64,000 nucleotides of DNA, taken from positions 620,001 through 684,000 of the forward strand of contig NZ_NOIN01000003.1 of NCBI RefSeq assembly GCF_014596565.1. The letters run 5' to 3'. The notes under the pieces are model-generated. The model worked only from the letters and a program-made list of their open reading frames with translations. It had not been told where the DNA came from and did not search any database. Origin of the DNA: Pseudomonas sp. PSB18 (lineage in GTDB: Bacteria > Pseudomonadota > Gammaproteobacteria > Pseudomonadales > Pseudomonadaceae). Shown piece after piece: positions 27,016-35,996 of the stretch (positions within the stretch are counted from its first letter, which is position 1; every line of letters begins with the position of its first letter). The position numbers and the translations under genes are program-made.

Positions 27016-28272
27016 ATGGGCGCCCAAGCCACACGCCTTTCAGACCTGAAAATCAGAGCCACCAAACCCAAAGCCAAGGACTACATACTGACCGACGGCA
27101 ACGGCCTCCAACTGCGAGTCCGCACCAATGGTTCGAGGCTATGGAATTTCAACTACGTCCATCCCGTGACGAAAAAACGGATCAACATGGGGCTGGGTAC
27201 GTTCCCTGAGCTCAGCCTGGCCCAAGCGCGAAAACGCACCGTTGAGGCCAGAGAACTGGTTGCCCAGGGACTGGACCCAAAAGAGCAGCGCGATGCCGAT
27301 CGCCAAGCGAAAAAAGCCGCGACAGAGCACACCTTTCAAAACGTGGCGACGGCCTGGTTTGAGCTGAAGAAAGATTCCGTAACAACCGCCTACGCTGAAG
27401 ACATTTGGCGCTCGCTCACGCTGCACATCTTCCCGGATTTATACGCGACCCCAATTTCCGAAATCAGCGCTCCCCAGGTCATCAAGTTGCTTAAGCCACT
27501 TGAGACCAAAGGCAGCTTGGAAACGGTCAAGCGCCTGACCCAACGCCTCAACGAAATCATGACCTACGGGGTGAACTACGGACTCATTCATGCCAACCCC
27601 CTGAGCGGAATTCGATCGGTCTTCAAAAAACCAAAGAAGAAAAACATGCCGGCATTGCCTCCCGATGAGCTCAACGAGCTCATGGTGGCGATTGCCAATG
27701 CCAGCATCAAAAGAACCACCCGTTGCCTCATCGAATGGCAGCTCCACACGATGACTCGGCCAGCAGAAGCTGCGACCACCCGATGGGCTGACATCAACTT
27801 CGAGAAGAAGATCTGGACGATCCCTGCGGAGCGAATGAAGAAACGTCGCACACACATCATCCCGCTCACGGAACACGCCTTGGCCCTCCTGGAGGCCATC
27901 AAGCCCTACAGCGGACACAGGGAGTACGTATTTCCCTCCGACCGCAATCCTCGTACCCATTGCAACAGCCAGACCGCGAACATGGCGTTGAAACGGATGG
28001 GCTTCGAAGGGCGACTCGTAAGCCACGGAATGCGCTCCATGGCGAGCACCATCTTGAACGAGCATGCATGGGATGCCGAATTGATTGAGGTTGCCCTGGC
28101 TCATGTCGACAAGGATGAGGTTCGAAGCGCTTACAACCGCGCAGATTACATTGAACGTCGACGTCCCATGATGACCTGGTGGAGCGAACACATCCAAAAG
28201 GCAGCCACGGGTGACTTTTCAGTAGCCGCAGTCCATGAAAACAGAGGTCGGAAAGTCGTCTCGATTCGTTAA
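27016..28272 (+). CDS. Tyrosine recombinase (P4-type integrase) of island 2
   Basis: 418 residues from ATG 27016, preceded by TTGGAG at five bases; the frame is open to a TTG at 26986 that lies in an arm motif. The DUF4102 arm-binding domain is about 5-90, the core-binding domain about 95-190. Catalytic motifs: MTRPAEA (R about 248), SHGMRS (H about 337, R about 340), the LAHVDKD histidine and AYNRA (Y about 373). It shares the architecture of the island 1 integrase but is clearly divergent in sequence and has different arm motifs, so the two islands should be excised independently. It looks intact. Confidence 0.93.
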   Translation: MGAQATRLSDLKIRATKPKAKDYILTDGNGLQLRVRTNGSRLWNFNYVHPVTKKRINMGLGTFPELSLAQARKRTVEARELVAQGLDPKEQRDADRQAKKAATEHTFQNVATAWFELKKDSVTTAYAEDIWRSLTLHIFPDLYATPISEISAPQVIKLLKPLETKGSLETVKRLTQRLNEIMTYGVNYGLIHANPLSGIRSVFKKPKKKNMPALPPDELNELMVAIANASIKRTTRCLIEWQLHTMTRPAEAATTRWADINFEKKIWTIPAERMKKRRTHIIPLTEHALALLEAIKPYSGHREYVFPSDRNPRTHCNSQTANMALKRMGFEGRLVSHGMRSMASTILNEHAWDAELIEVALAHVDKDEVRSAYNRADYIERRRPMMTWWSEHIQKAATGDFSVAAVHENRGRKVVSIR

Positions 28273-28288
28273 TCAAAGTCGACCTGAT

Positions 28289-28312
28289 GGCGACGTCGGC
28301 GACAGCGGCGAC
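28289..28312 (+). repeat. Iteron-like 9-bp repeats, left of the DUF3987 gene
   Basis: GGCGAC starts at 28289, 28298 and 28307, a 9-bp period. The inverted form (GTCGCC) occurs with the same period beyond the DUF3987 gene. A 59-codon frame (28287-28466) covers this stretch but has no ribosome-binding site. Confidence 0.5.
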
Positions 28313-28649
28313 AACCCTCGTCGTCTCTGACCACGGACAAGGCGACAAACAGGCAGCCGTCGCCACCACGCGTTCCGATCATGCTTCTTCAGCCAAAGCC
28401 GCTGCAGTCGGGAAGGCTTCGCAGCAACGTTTTCAGCGGCTCGCTTGGCGAGCTTACAAACAGTAAAAAATCCATCTAGAGCCACCGAGATCCAAGGTCT
28501 TCTACGTCAGTTGCATTCCCCAATGGCCTGGTTGATCGCTAGTCGAACACGAGGTACACCAATGCCTCACGAGGCGCGGTTAGCGGCGATCCTAGGTAAG
28601 TAAGAGCCAAGAAGCGAGGGAAACTGCCCCAATAAGGAGATTGTTGTCG
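28313..28649. other. About 340 bases between integrase 2 and the DUF3987 gene
   Basis: Apart from the doubtful 59-codon frame (28287-28466) no gene was seen. The expected AlpA-type regulator of such islands is missing here. An AAGGAG at 28634-28639 serves the next gene. Confidence 0.4.
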
Positions 28650-30041
28650 ATGCAACTGTGCGAAAAATGCGATCCACCGCGCCCTCTGCTGGACTATCGG
28701 CCCCAACCATTGGCCTACCCGGTCGAAGCGCTGGGTGAACTCCTCGGGGGCGCGGTAGAACGAATGGCAGAGGTAATCGGCGCACCGAATGCCATGGCCG
28801 CACAATCGGTGCTGGCCACCGCAGCTCTGGTAACTCAAGGCCATGCCAACGTACAACTCGATGGCCGCACCTATCCGTTGTCTCTGTATCTGCTAACGGT
28901 CGCATCATCAGGTGACCGTAAAAGTGCGGTGGATCATCAAGCTCTCTCCGCAGCGCGTAACTGGGAGCGAGAGCAGTGGTCCGTGTACACGGAGAAGCTC
29001 AACGCCTACCAATCAGCCATCCGTCTTACGGCCAAAGCCCATCGACAGGAAAAGCATGAAATATGTGAACTGTCCGAACCCGTCCAGCCCAGGTTGATCT
29101 CCACCGAGCCCACCATCGAAGCTCTCGTAAAAAACCTGTGTTATGGACTGCCAAGCATGGGCCTGTTCAATGACGAAGGCGGTCAATTCCTCGGTGGCAG
29201 CACCATGAGCAAAGAGAACCAGCTCAAAGCGATCACCACGCTTTCAAGAATATGGGACGGCAGTCCGATTGATCGGACACGGTCCATGCCTGGGGAAAGC
29301 CTACGGGCCTATGATCGTCGTCTCAGCATGCATCTGATGCTGCAGCCGTACCTGGCCAACCAATTCCTCAAAGACCCAACGGTCAATGGTCAAGGTGTGC
29401 TCGGCAGATTCCTGATCAGTTGGCCTGAGCGTTTGATCGGTCAGCGCCTGTACAAGGCGGTAGATCTGACGCATGACGCCAAAGTGCAACGCTACCAAAC
29501 GCATATCACTGATCTGCTGAAGAAGCCGTTGGCGACCAACAAGGACGGATCACTCAAGCTCATGACATTGGAGTTGACGCACAGCGCCCGCATTGCCTGG
29601 ATTGATATCCACGACTCTATAGAGTGCCAGTCTGGCGAGTTCGGGGAGCTGGCCGGCGTTCAATCCGTCGCCAGTAAAGCCGCTGCCAATGTACTGCGCA
29701 TCGCTGGGGTTCTGGCGGCAATCGAAGAAGCCCATGCCTTGAACAAAGAGCATATTCAGCGCGCTTCAACGCTAATGGATTATTACCTGGCCGAGATCCA
29801 ACGCTTGACTGAGCAAGAGCCGGTTAACACCCTGCGTGAAGAAGCGGATCGCTTGTTACGCTGGCTGAAGCAGAAAGGCTGGAACCGCTTTACCATCCGA
29901 GACATCAACCGCAACGGCCCTCGCTTTGCGCGTAAGAGCTGTAATCACACCGCCACGCTCCTCGTTGAGCTACTCACAGCGAGCTGCGTGAAGAGTCAAG
30001 ATGCCAAGACTTTCGAGGTGTGTCGTGTTCCGTCTGAATGA
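28650..30041 (+). CDS. DUF3987 protein (primase/helicase-like ATPase, YfjI type)
   Basis: 463 residues from ATG 28650, with AAGGAG ten bases upstream; TTG codons at 28641 and 28644 are alternatives. The sequence shows the DUF3987 pattern: the N-terminal helix (AEVIGAPNAMAAQSVLATAAL), a P-loop-like SSGDRKS (about 88-94), an acidic motif (LFNDEGGQFLGG) and the long helical C-terminus. Proteins of this family are common in P4-like prophages and islands and resemble replicative ATPases. Iteron-like repeats on both sides suggest it belongs to an origin or replication module of island 2; that is inference. Its 3' end overlaps the next small gene. Confidence 0.85.
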   Translation: MQLCEKCDPPRPLLDYRPQPLAYPVEALGELLGGAVERMAEVIGAPNAMAAQSVLATAALVTQGHANVQLDGRTYPLSLYLLTVASSGDRKSAVDHQALSAARNWEREQWSVYTEKLNAYQSAIRLTAKAHRQEKHEICELSEPVQPRLISTEPTIEALVKNLCYGLPSMGLFNDEGGQFLGGSTMSKENQLKAITTLSRIWDGSPIDRTRSMPGESLRAYDRRLSMHLMLQPYLANQFLKDPTVNGQGVLGRFLISWPERLIGQRLYKAVDLTHDAKVQRYQTHITDLLKKPLATNKDGSLKLMTLELTHSARIAWIDIHDSIECQSGEFGELAGVQSVASKAAANVLRIAGVLAAIEEAHALNKEHIQRASTLMDYYLAEIQRLTEQEPVNTLREEADRLLRWLKQKGWNRFTIRDINRNGPRFARKSCNHTATLLVELLTASCVKSQDAKTFEVCRVPSE

Positions 30042-30357
30042 CGCAGTACGCCGCTTCCAGTCGAAAAATCAGACAGCACCTGTCCTGCGATGTGTCGCCA
30101 CCTCCGTCGCCACGCTGTCGCCAGATGCCAACCAGGGCATCCCGCAGGTTGTCGCCAGTGTCGCCGCTGTCGCCACACCCCGTGCAGCCCCTGTCGACAT
30201 CAAGCTGCTAATCCAGCAACTGCGCAACGATGGGGTTGTGTTGCACCACCATGAAAATACTCTGCACATACGACCGAGGCACTGGCATCAGCTGGGGCAA
30301 ATCAGCTGCTGCTGGAAGGATATGCTGTTCTTCCTCCAAACGACTGAAAATGAATGA
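30001..30357 (+). CDS. Small protein with TubC-docking-like C-terminus
   Basis: 118 residues from ATG 30001, overlapping the DUF3987 gene by 41 bases. The first part (to about 60) is low-complexity, reflecting the GTCGCC repeats. The C-terminal 50 residues (DIKLLIQQLRNDGVVLHHHE, then NTLHIRP) have the helix-strand pattern of the TubC N-terminal docking domain, found in small proteins next to replication genes of islands. A shorter start may be used. The role is unknown. Confidence 0.5.
   Translation: MPRLSRCVVFRLNDAVRRFQSKNQTAPVLRCVATSVATLSPDANQGIPQVVASVAAVATPRAAPVDIKLLIQQLRNDGVVLHHHENTLHIRPRHWHQLGQISCCWKDMLFFLQTTENE
30094..30174 (+). repeat. Iteron-like repeats, right of the DUF3987 gene
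   Basis: GTCGCC starts at 30094, 30106, 30117 and then at 30151, 30160 and 30169; the last three keep the 9-bp period seen at 28289-28312 in the opposite orientation. Confidence 0.5.
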
Positions 30358-30898
30358 TGATTGTGTCGATGGGTCAGCGTGAGAGCCATGATGTTGGCTA
30401 TTTCCAGCTGCTGTCCATCAACATTCAAAGATTTGGTCGCCAGCCCTAACATCTCTATTGTGAGCTCGGCATCAGACTCGCCATCTCAGATCGACAACAT
30501 GCGCGAGATATTGACCGTTGAGGTCTGGTGACAGAACCGGTGCACGCCTGCCGCCCCATGATTTACCACTGCGGACTGATGGAAGACTTGCTCGCTAAAC
30601 CTGAATCTGAGATGAAAACGGCAACCGCAAATGCCCCTCGGCCAACATTCGGAAACACTCGATAGCCGGTCTGCGGATTGACAGCAAATGTCAGTAAATG
30701 CAATTTTGCTAGCGCGCAGTAGCCGCCAAGATCCTCGAGACGGCCCTGCGGTTTCCCGCACGATCCCCCCAATGACGCGTTGCTTCCCGCAGCGTGGACA
30801 GGGAATTTGAATAACGATGGAAGCATGGATACTCCGACCCAACGCACGATGGGCCATTCCTGTCTTGGAGTAGGCCTTTTTTGATATTGGAGGCCTTA
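30358..30898. other. About 540 bases without a recognised gene
   Basis: Only short frames are present, for example a 48-codon frame ending near 30530 with no binding site. A frame on the minus strand (30486-30929) shows no family resemblance. Decayed sequence or a non-coding element is possible. Confidence 0.4.
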
Positions 30899-31144
30899 AT
30901 GAAGATGCCACTGGCAATGTATAAAGCACTGAAAGCGATCAACATGCCGGAGCCAAAAATCGAAGCGGTAATCCAAGTTATGGAACCAGCTGTCCTCCCT
31001 TCCCCTGCTTCTAAGTCTGATTTCGACATTGCACAATTTCGGGCAGAGTTAGCCCGGTTTGAGGTTAGTCTCATTAATAATATTGGTGTAATGATTTTCT
31101 CCGCGGTGGCGGTTCTCTTCGTCTGGATCGCATTTATCCACTGA
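30899..31144 (+). CDS. Small protein with C-terminal membrane anchor
   Basis: 81 residues from ATG 30899; GGAGG is five bases upstream. The N-terminal part is helical and probably coiled coil (FDIAQFRAELARFEVSL), and the last 20 residues (IGVMIFSAVAVLFVWIAFIH) form one membrane span. This shape resembles DUF1640-type tail-anchored coiled-coil proteins. It is convergent with the Kiwa genes and separated from them by 184 bases, so a functional link is not evident. Confidence 0.6.
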   Translation: MKMPLAMYKALKAINMPEPKIEAVIQVMEPAVLPSPASKSDFDIAQFRAELARFEVSLINNIGVMIFSAVAVLFVWIAFIH

Positions 31145-31328
31145 CAAACTCTCTCTTCCAACAGCATCAGGAGCCACCCGTTCTAGGACAGGTGGCTTTC
31201 TAATTTTCTTAGGTACCAGTCTCTGGATCGCGTGGCAGTGTCTACTAGGCTGCCACGCCCAGCAACTCTGTTAAGGACAGCTATTGGCCAAAAGCAGCCA
31301 CTCGACATATGGCCTCCCTTATCAAGAC

Positions 31329-32255
31329 TCAAATCCCTGTATCAGCGGTGTTTTGAACGTCATAGATCTTTTCAGAGAAGTGAGATTTCAGCCGATGATC
31401 CAGTAGTGCTTTGAAAATATCAGGGCAGCTTTCTGGCGTAGGCGCGATTTTTCCGTCAGCTTGAAAGGGGATGTTGAGGCCAAAATTAGCGTACTCGCGT
31501 CGCAGATTACCCATGAATCTTGCGTCGAGATAATGCCCCTTCATTTTGATGGCCGACGCCCTGCGAAGCTGCATGGCATTTGTCCCAACGTAGTCGCTCA
31601 CCACGTCGGTAGTGGTGAAAAGCGCTTGGAAATCAGCCTGAGCTAGGAGCTCAGAAAAGTCTTCCTGGTGGGCTGCCTTGTGACTCAATATCGATTCAAA
31701 GCTGGGTTTGTGTTTGATGAATATAGTGTCTTCCAGCACCGCCATGTCGAAGTCCTTCGCGATGTGAAAGCTGGGCGCTTCATCAAGTTTCAGCGTTTTG
31801 GATTTGAAAAAGGTGTGAATGGCACCAGCTCGCTTTTTTGTCTTCCATGTGGAATCCGTTTTGCGTACGCAGTACAGATTGCCCCGAGTACTTGAGAATT
31901 TCACCAAGTAGAATTCGGCGTTGGCCAGCTCTTTCATTTCGGAGACTCGCTTGGCTGGAGTCTGGTCATGCGACTCTGCGACAAGCTTGGCTGCGTGGGT
32001 CTCGTCCTGCGGAATTGTGAGCGCGCTCGATTGATTGTTTTCAGCGAGCAACCCGTATTCAAGCGTCTCAGTGAGCGCCGCTTTGAAGGCTGCTGCCGTC
32101 GACTTCAATGCCAGTTTGAGCTCATTATCCAAGCTAACCCATTTACCCGTGTATTTGGGCTCTGGTGGCATGCCTTTTGTGTATCGCTTAAATACCCAAA
32201 AATTGACCGTTGCTTGTTCGAGATCAAAATCGTGTAAATCCTGCAGCATTGTCAT
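31329..32255 (-). CDS. kwaB: Kiwa defence protein KwaB (DUF4868)
   Basis: 308 residues. The C-terminal two thirds match the DUF4868 pattern: a beta-rich part with FDMAVLEDTIFIKHKPSFES followed by helices (LLAQADFQALF) and a C-terminal basic helical region (MKGHYLDARFMGNLRRE). KwaB is the cytoplasmic DNA-binding partner of the membrane protein KwaA; the complex senses phage injection at the membrane and blocks late phage replication and transcription. The gene starts three bases after the stop of kwaA, so both are one operon. An alternative start is the ATG at 32249. The gene is AT-richer than the core genome, as usual for defence genes. Confidence 0.85.
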   Translation of the reverse strand: MTMLQDLHDFDLEQATVNFWVFKRYTKGMPPEPKYTGKWVSLDNELKLALKSTAAAFKAALTETLEYGLLAENNQSSALTIPQDETHAAKLVAESHDQTPAKRVSEMKELANAEFYLVKFSSTRGNLYCVRKTDSTWKTKKRAGAIHTFFKSKTLKLDEAPSFHIAKDFDMAVLEDTIFIKHKPSFESILSHKAAHQEDFSELLAQADFQALFTTTDVVSDYVGTNAMQLRRASAIKMKGHYLDARFMGNLRREYANFGLNIPFQADGKIAPTPESCPDIFKALLDHRLKSHFSEKIYDVQNTADTGI

Positions 32256-32258
32256 GGT

Positions 32259-32855
32259 TTAATCCCTTTTTACTATGACTTCTTGAATGAACTCGACGTC
32301 GATGGTGGCGTTGGCGACAGGCTTGAACTCAGTTTTTGCCAAGGCTTTATCTACGCGCTCAGTAGGACTGTTCTGGTACCGATATTTGATCTCGTAGAGC
32401 TTCCAACCCAAGATAATTAGAATAGGATTGAGCACGACTTGACCAGTTTTGTAAGACAGCCAAAAGATCCACACCATGAATAGCGTAAAGCCCAATACTT
32501 TGGTCAGTTGTGAGTACTCAAGACTCATGAACGAGACGATGTAGGGCACGACGTAGTTGATCAGGTCGGTTGGAATTTGTTTTGACTCAATAATAGTAAT
32601 TCTCTGTGGCTCTTGCTTACACCAAATCACCAAGACGGTGGTTAGAAAGCAAGCTAGGCAGCAGAGTGCAAACCCAATCGAAAGGCTAGAGTTGTTGAAC
32701 GGGAGCTCGCACTCCGATGACATCTGCCAAAGCGTTGCGTCGCAAAAAGGCCTGCTGAAGAGGTCGACCTTCAAGTCCTGAACCAACAGGATGATGCTGA
32801 GCGGAAGGTAGGAGCCCAGGAAGATTGCTGCGGCGAATACTAGCCTGAGTTCCAT
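32259..32855 (-). CDS. kwaA: Kiwa membrane protein KwaA
   Basis: 198 residues with four hydrophobic segments (LVFAAAIFLGSYLPLSIILL; SIGFALCCLACFLTTVLVIW; LINYVVPYIVSFMSL; LGFTLFMVWIFWLSY) and a basic cytoplasmic C-terminus. Size, topology and position directly before the DUF4868 gene match KwaA, the membrane subunit that recruits KwaB. ATG 32855 follows AGGGA at seven bases. Both subunits are intact, so the system is likely functional. Confidence 0.82.
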   Translation of the reverse strand: MELRLVFAAAIFLGSYLPLSIILLVQDLKVDLFSRPFCDATLWQMSSECELPFNNSSLSIGFALCCLACFLTTVLVIWCKQEPQRITIIESKQIPTDLINYVVPYIVSFMSLEYSQLTKVLGFTLFMVWIFWLSYKTGQVVLNPILIILGWKLYEIKYRYQNSPTERVDKALAKTEFKPVANATIDVEFIQEVIVKRD

Positions 32856-33133
32856 TAGGCATCCCTGCTAGAGTGGGGCGAAAATTATGGAAATTAGGAT
32901 AGCGATGATCTGTGGCTGCGGCTAGTGGCCTTGTGCCCCCAGCAGCTGGAGAGTCTAGGTTGTTGGCGATGATGCGATTTTGGTCAAAGCTGCTAATTTA
33001 GCCTGGCTCACATGCTTCATCGAAATCATCCGCAATGAATCGTTCCGGGTTTCCCAAACACATGGAAGGCCTGCTATTGGCCGTTTTCTTCCTTTGGCAA
33101 ACCTCAGATACGGGGGGTCGTATAAACCCTAAA

Positions 33134-33184
33134 GCTCCGTGTGCAGGCGTGGCGTGGGAACCATGCCGCTCCTGCACACGGAGC
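33134..33184. repeat. Long near-perfect hairpin
   Basis: Perfect 14-base arms (33134-33147 and 33171-33184, GCTCCGTGTGCAGG and its complement) enclose a 3x3 internal loop and a 7-bp inner stem (GGCGTGG / CCATGCC, one G-T pair) closed by GAA. Total 51 bases. No T-run follows. Confidence 0.7.
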
Positions 33185-33278
33185 CGACAAGGCCGAAGGC
33201 CGCGTCAGCCCCCAAGCAATGGGTAATATGCTCCAGCCGCAGGGCCAAATCCCGCCCCACGACGCCCGGGCCATAACT

Positions 33279-33309
33279 GGGCCGTCACTGCAAGCCGCAG
33301 TGACGGCCC
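33279..33309. repeat. Strong 13-bp hairpin
   Basis: GGGCCGTCACTGC and its exact complement around the loop AAGCC. No T-run follows, so a simple intrinsic terminator is unlikely on either strand. Confidence 0.65.
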
Positions 33310-33864
33310 TCCACACGCCGCCAACAATGCGAGCAACGCACAATCCTATTGAGTGCGGCGTACGTGATGAAGCCCGCTTTACACTGACCAAGTAACGCCA
33401 AAAGACGACTGGCATCATGCGTCGTCATCCCAAAAGCCCCAGGCCCCGCGAGCGGTTTGTCCATCAGAATGGATGGATTGGGCCCATTCCAAGTATGCCA
33501 GCTCCGTTCGCATACTGACCCCTACCCATGGGGTGGAGCCTCTTTATCCCACGGATTTATTCTTCACGCGCCACTGCGCGCCGTCTTTCACGGTGACCCC
33601 GCGAGCAATGCACAGCACTACCTTCACTTTCCTAACCGCACCTACTGCTGGAGAACTCATCTACGCGAAATGCCCATTCATCCCGCACGAACTCCGTCCG
33701 GCCTTCCAACAGGATGCAAGACGGACGTCTCATTCGAGACACTGGTGTTCCTGACCACCATGCCCCTGCCCTCACGGGATCTCGCCTAGCGAGTTGGCAT
33801 CAACACTAACCAATGATTCTCAGGACTACGCAACAACACCGACCAATTCCATGAGGGTGGAAAG

Positions 33865-34728
33865 ATGGACGATTTGACCTACACCCTGCAGCAACTTTGC
33901 CGGCGCAACCGCGATGGCAGCCACAACACACAGGCCGACCGAATGCGGTCACTTTCCCTAGCAGCAAGGCAGCTGCGTGAGGCCGGTTTCCGGCAGATGA
34001 AGGCCTCCTCTCTGAAGGGTAAACACGTCCAGGCATTGCTGGACCGCTGGCAAGGCGAAGGCCTTTCGTCAGGTACGATCAAGAATCGACTCTCACACCT
34101 GCGCTGGTGGGCGGAGAAAATCGGCAAGGCCGGCACCCTCCCGACGGACAATACGCAACTCGGCGTGGCGGATCGACGCTATGTCACCAATGTGAGCAAA
34201 GCCCAGGAGCTGGGATCGAGACTAGACCTGGTTACGGATACGCACGTACGCATGAGCCTTCAGCTTCAATCTGCGTTTGGGCTACGTCGTGAGGAGGCGA
34301 TCAAGTTTCAGCCCAGGTATGCAGATCAGGGAGATCACATTCTGCTCAAGGGCTCGTGGACAAAGGGTGGGCGTGATCGCTCTGTACCTATCACCACTCC
34401 ACTACAGCGCGAGGTGCTGAAAGCGGCACATCGGTTGGCAGGGGCCGGCTCATTAATCCCGGCTCAGAAAACGTATATCCAGCAGAGAAATACCTACGAC
34501 GGTCAATGCAAGGCAGCAGGGCTGAGCCATATGCATGGGTTACGTCATCATTATGCGCAAAGCCGTTACGTAGCTATGACAGGGTGGAAGGCACCGGCAG
34601 CAGGAGGAATCTCTTCCAGGGAATTGACCTCAGTGCAGCGTTCCCAAGATCGTATTGCTCGACAAATTATCAGCCGTGAACTCGGGCATGAGAGAACACA
34701 AATCACCGCGACATATCTTGGGCGATAG
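33865..34728 (+). CDS. Integrase-domain protein (tyrosine recombinase, Integrase_1 type)
   Basis: 287 residues. The N-terminal SAM-like domain (about 1-95) ends at GTIKNRLSHLRWWAEKIG. The catalytic part has the box I arginine (FGLRREEAIKF), the lysine hairpin (KGGRDRSVPI), HGLRHHYAQ (box II), ELGHER (box III) and the nucleophile in ATYLGR at the very end. All catalytic residues appear present. This family is common in Pseudomonas integrative elements. It sits about 260 bases upstream of the DUF2726/PIN-like pair, and a broken copy of the same C-terminus lies after that pair (37403-37501). Confidence 0.85.
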   Translation: MDDLTYTLQQLCRRNRDGSHNTQADRMRSLSLAARQLREAGFRQMKASSLKGKHVQALLDRWQGEGLSSGTIKNRLSHLRWWAEKIGKAGTLPTDNTQLGVADRRYVTNVSKAQELGSRLDLVTDTHVRMSLQLQSAFGLRREEAIKFQPRYADQGDHILLKGSWTKGGRDRSVPITTPLQREVLKAAHRLAGAGSLIPAQKTYIQQRNTYDGQCKAAGLSHMHGLRHHYAQSRYVAMTGWKAPAAGGISSRELTSVQRSQDRIARQIISRELGHERTQITATYLGR

Positions 34729-34991
34729 TTCAGGGCGCTCGACGTCTATGAGTCGTGAAAGTGTGTACCTCCACAGCGTGGGGACTTAGCGCCGATCCCA
34801 ATCATAAGGACAATGGTGTCCACGTAAAGAAACGCTGAAATCCGAGTCGTGAAGCTTTGATTCACCATCTGTCTGCGCACGCTCCAACTGGGTTCCACTG
34901 AGACGCTCGCTAATCGCATCCATCCGTTGCATGTGCTTCGGTCCCGGCCATATATTAGCTCGATGTTCGGCATCAGGCGCGGAGCGCGGTC

Positions 34992-35840
34992 ATGGAAGAC
35001 AGAGAACACTGGTTTACGTTATTGGCCCAAAAGGACTGGGAGGCGATTGGCAAGCTTCTCTACCAGAAAAAGAAGGCCAAGGTGCAAGATCCCTATCTGG
35101 CTCAAATGACGGGCTTCTTTGAGACCGAGTTCTTCTCCTTCGCCGAACCGCTTCAGCCTGTTGAGCGCTCTAGGCAATTCGAGTCCACCAACCTGCTCAT
35201 TGAGCTGAACCAGCATGGCTTCAGCCAGGACTTTGTGGATCGATTTGTTGATGAGCGGCTGAAGCTGATGCAAGAGACCAAGCACTCAGGGCTGCTGAAC
35301 TATGCCCAGTCGCATCAGCACCGTCCGCTGGCCAAGGAGATCATCCAGTCCTTCCTGCAGGCCAGGCCAGAGGCCGTTGCGGCGAGCATGCGAGAAAATA
35401 TGACTATCCGGGCCACGGAAGTGACGCCCGGAAAGCCAAAGACCATCCGGCTATTCAAATCGAAGCAGGAAGAGAACTTTTACGAGGCGGTGCGGCGGGT
35501 TTTCCCAACCTACCACCCATACCCCAATGTGGCACTGAGCTGCGTACTGGATTATCCGGCGATCAAAGATCATTTGTCAGAAAAGACTAGGTCGTACTTT
35601 TTCCGGGGTATCGTCGACAGCGTCGTATTCGATGTGGGCAGTGGCTACGAGCCGAAGTACTTCATCGAGCTGGATAGCAGCTTCCATGATGATCCCCAGG
35701 CGCAAGCCAACGACCAGATGAAGGACGCCATCTTCCGCGCAGCCAATACCAAGCTCATACGCATCCGGCCTCTGAACACCAAGGCCTCCTCAGTGGAGGA
35801 GTTCGAACGACTGGTGCGCGAGCTGATGCGTCAACTCTGA
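34992..35840 (+). CDS. DUF2726-type putative nuclease
   Basis: 282 residues; ATG follows GGAG at seven bases. The C-terminal half is a DUF2726-like domain, a PD-(D/E)XK-like fold: EENFYEAVRRVF opens the helix, RGIVDSVVFD and YFIELDSSFHDD carry the acidic residues, and DQMKDAIFRAANTKLIRIR holds the lysine and end strand. The N-terminal half (about 1-140) is helical and not recognised. The downstream PIN-like gene follows after about 155 bases on the same strand, so the two may form a two-gene defence unit. No methylase is present. Function is inferred only from fold. Confidence 0.6.
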   Translation: MEDREHWFTLLAQKDWEAIGKLLYQKKKAKVQDPYLAQMTGFFETEFFSFAEPLQPVERSRQFESTNLLIELNQHGFSQDFVDRFVDERLKLMQETKHSGLLNYAQSHQHRPLAKEIIQSFLQARPEAVAASMRENMTIRATEVTPGKPKTIRLFKSKQEENFYEAVRRVFPTYHPYPNVALSCVLDYPAIKDHLSEKTRSYFFRGIVDSVVFDVGSGYEPKYFIELDSSFHDDPQAQANDQMKDAIFRAANTKLIRIRPLNTKASSVEEFERLVRELMRQL

Positions 35841-35996
35841 TTGCTTGGCGCGACGGTTCTGGATTGGCCTCCGGGCGGAGACTGAAGTGTCGAGTTCGAA
35901 AGCTGGCGGAGCGGAAGTTTTTCTCGGATGATCGGCAGGGCCGGGATTGCTCCCCCGCGGCTGTCATCTGCGCGCTCCACTGACAAGGACAGGGAA

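Larger units (their letters stand above)
32856..33864. other. About 1 kb without a supported gene, with two strong hairpins
   Basis: Open frames of 60-110 codons exist on both strands (for example 33457-33789 and 33473-33754) but are mutually overlapping, lack binding sites and resemble nothing known. The notable features are the hairpins at 33134-33184 and 33279-33309. The stretch could hold an origin of transfer, a non-coding RNA or decayed genes. Confidence 0.45.

Noticed and set aside
28287..28466. 59-codon frame over the left 9-bp repeats
   Set aside because: No ribosome-binding site and its first part only reflects the GGCGAC repeats; listed under the repeat but not as a gene.
28289..30174. 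Repeats as a CRISPR array
   Set aside because: Units are only 9 bp long with no spacers of regular length and no cas genes in the window; iteron-like repeats fit better.
33457..33789. Frames of 90-110 codons in the gene-free stretch of island 2
   Set aside because: Two overlapping frames on the same strand compete, neither has a good binding site or known sequence.
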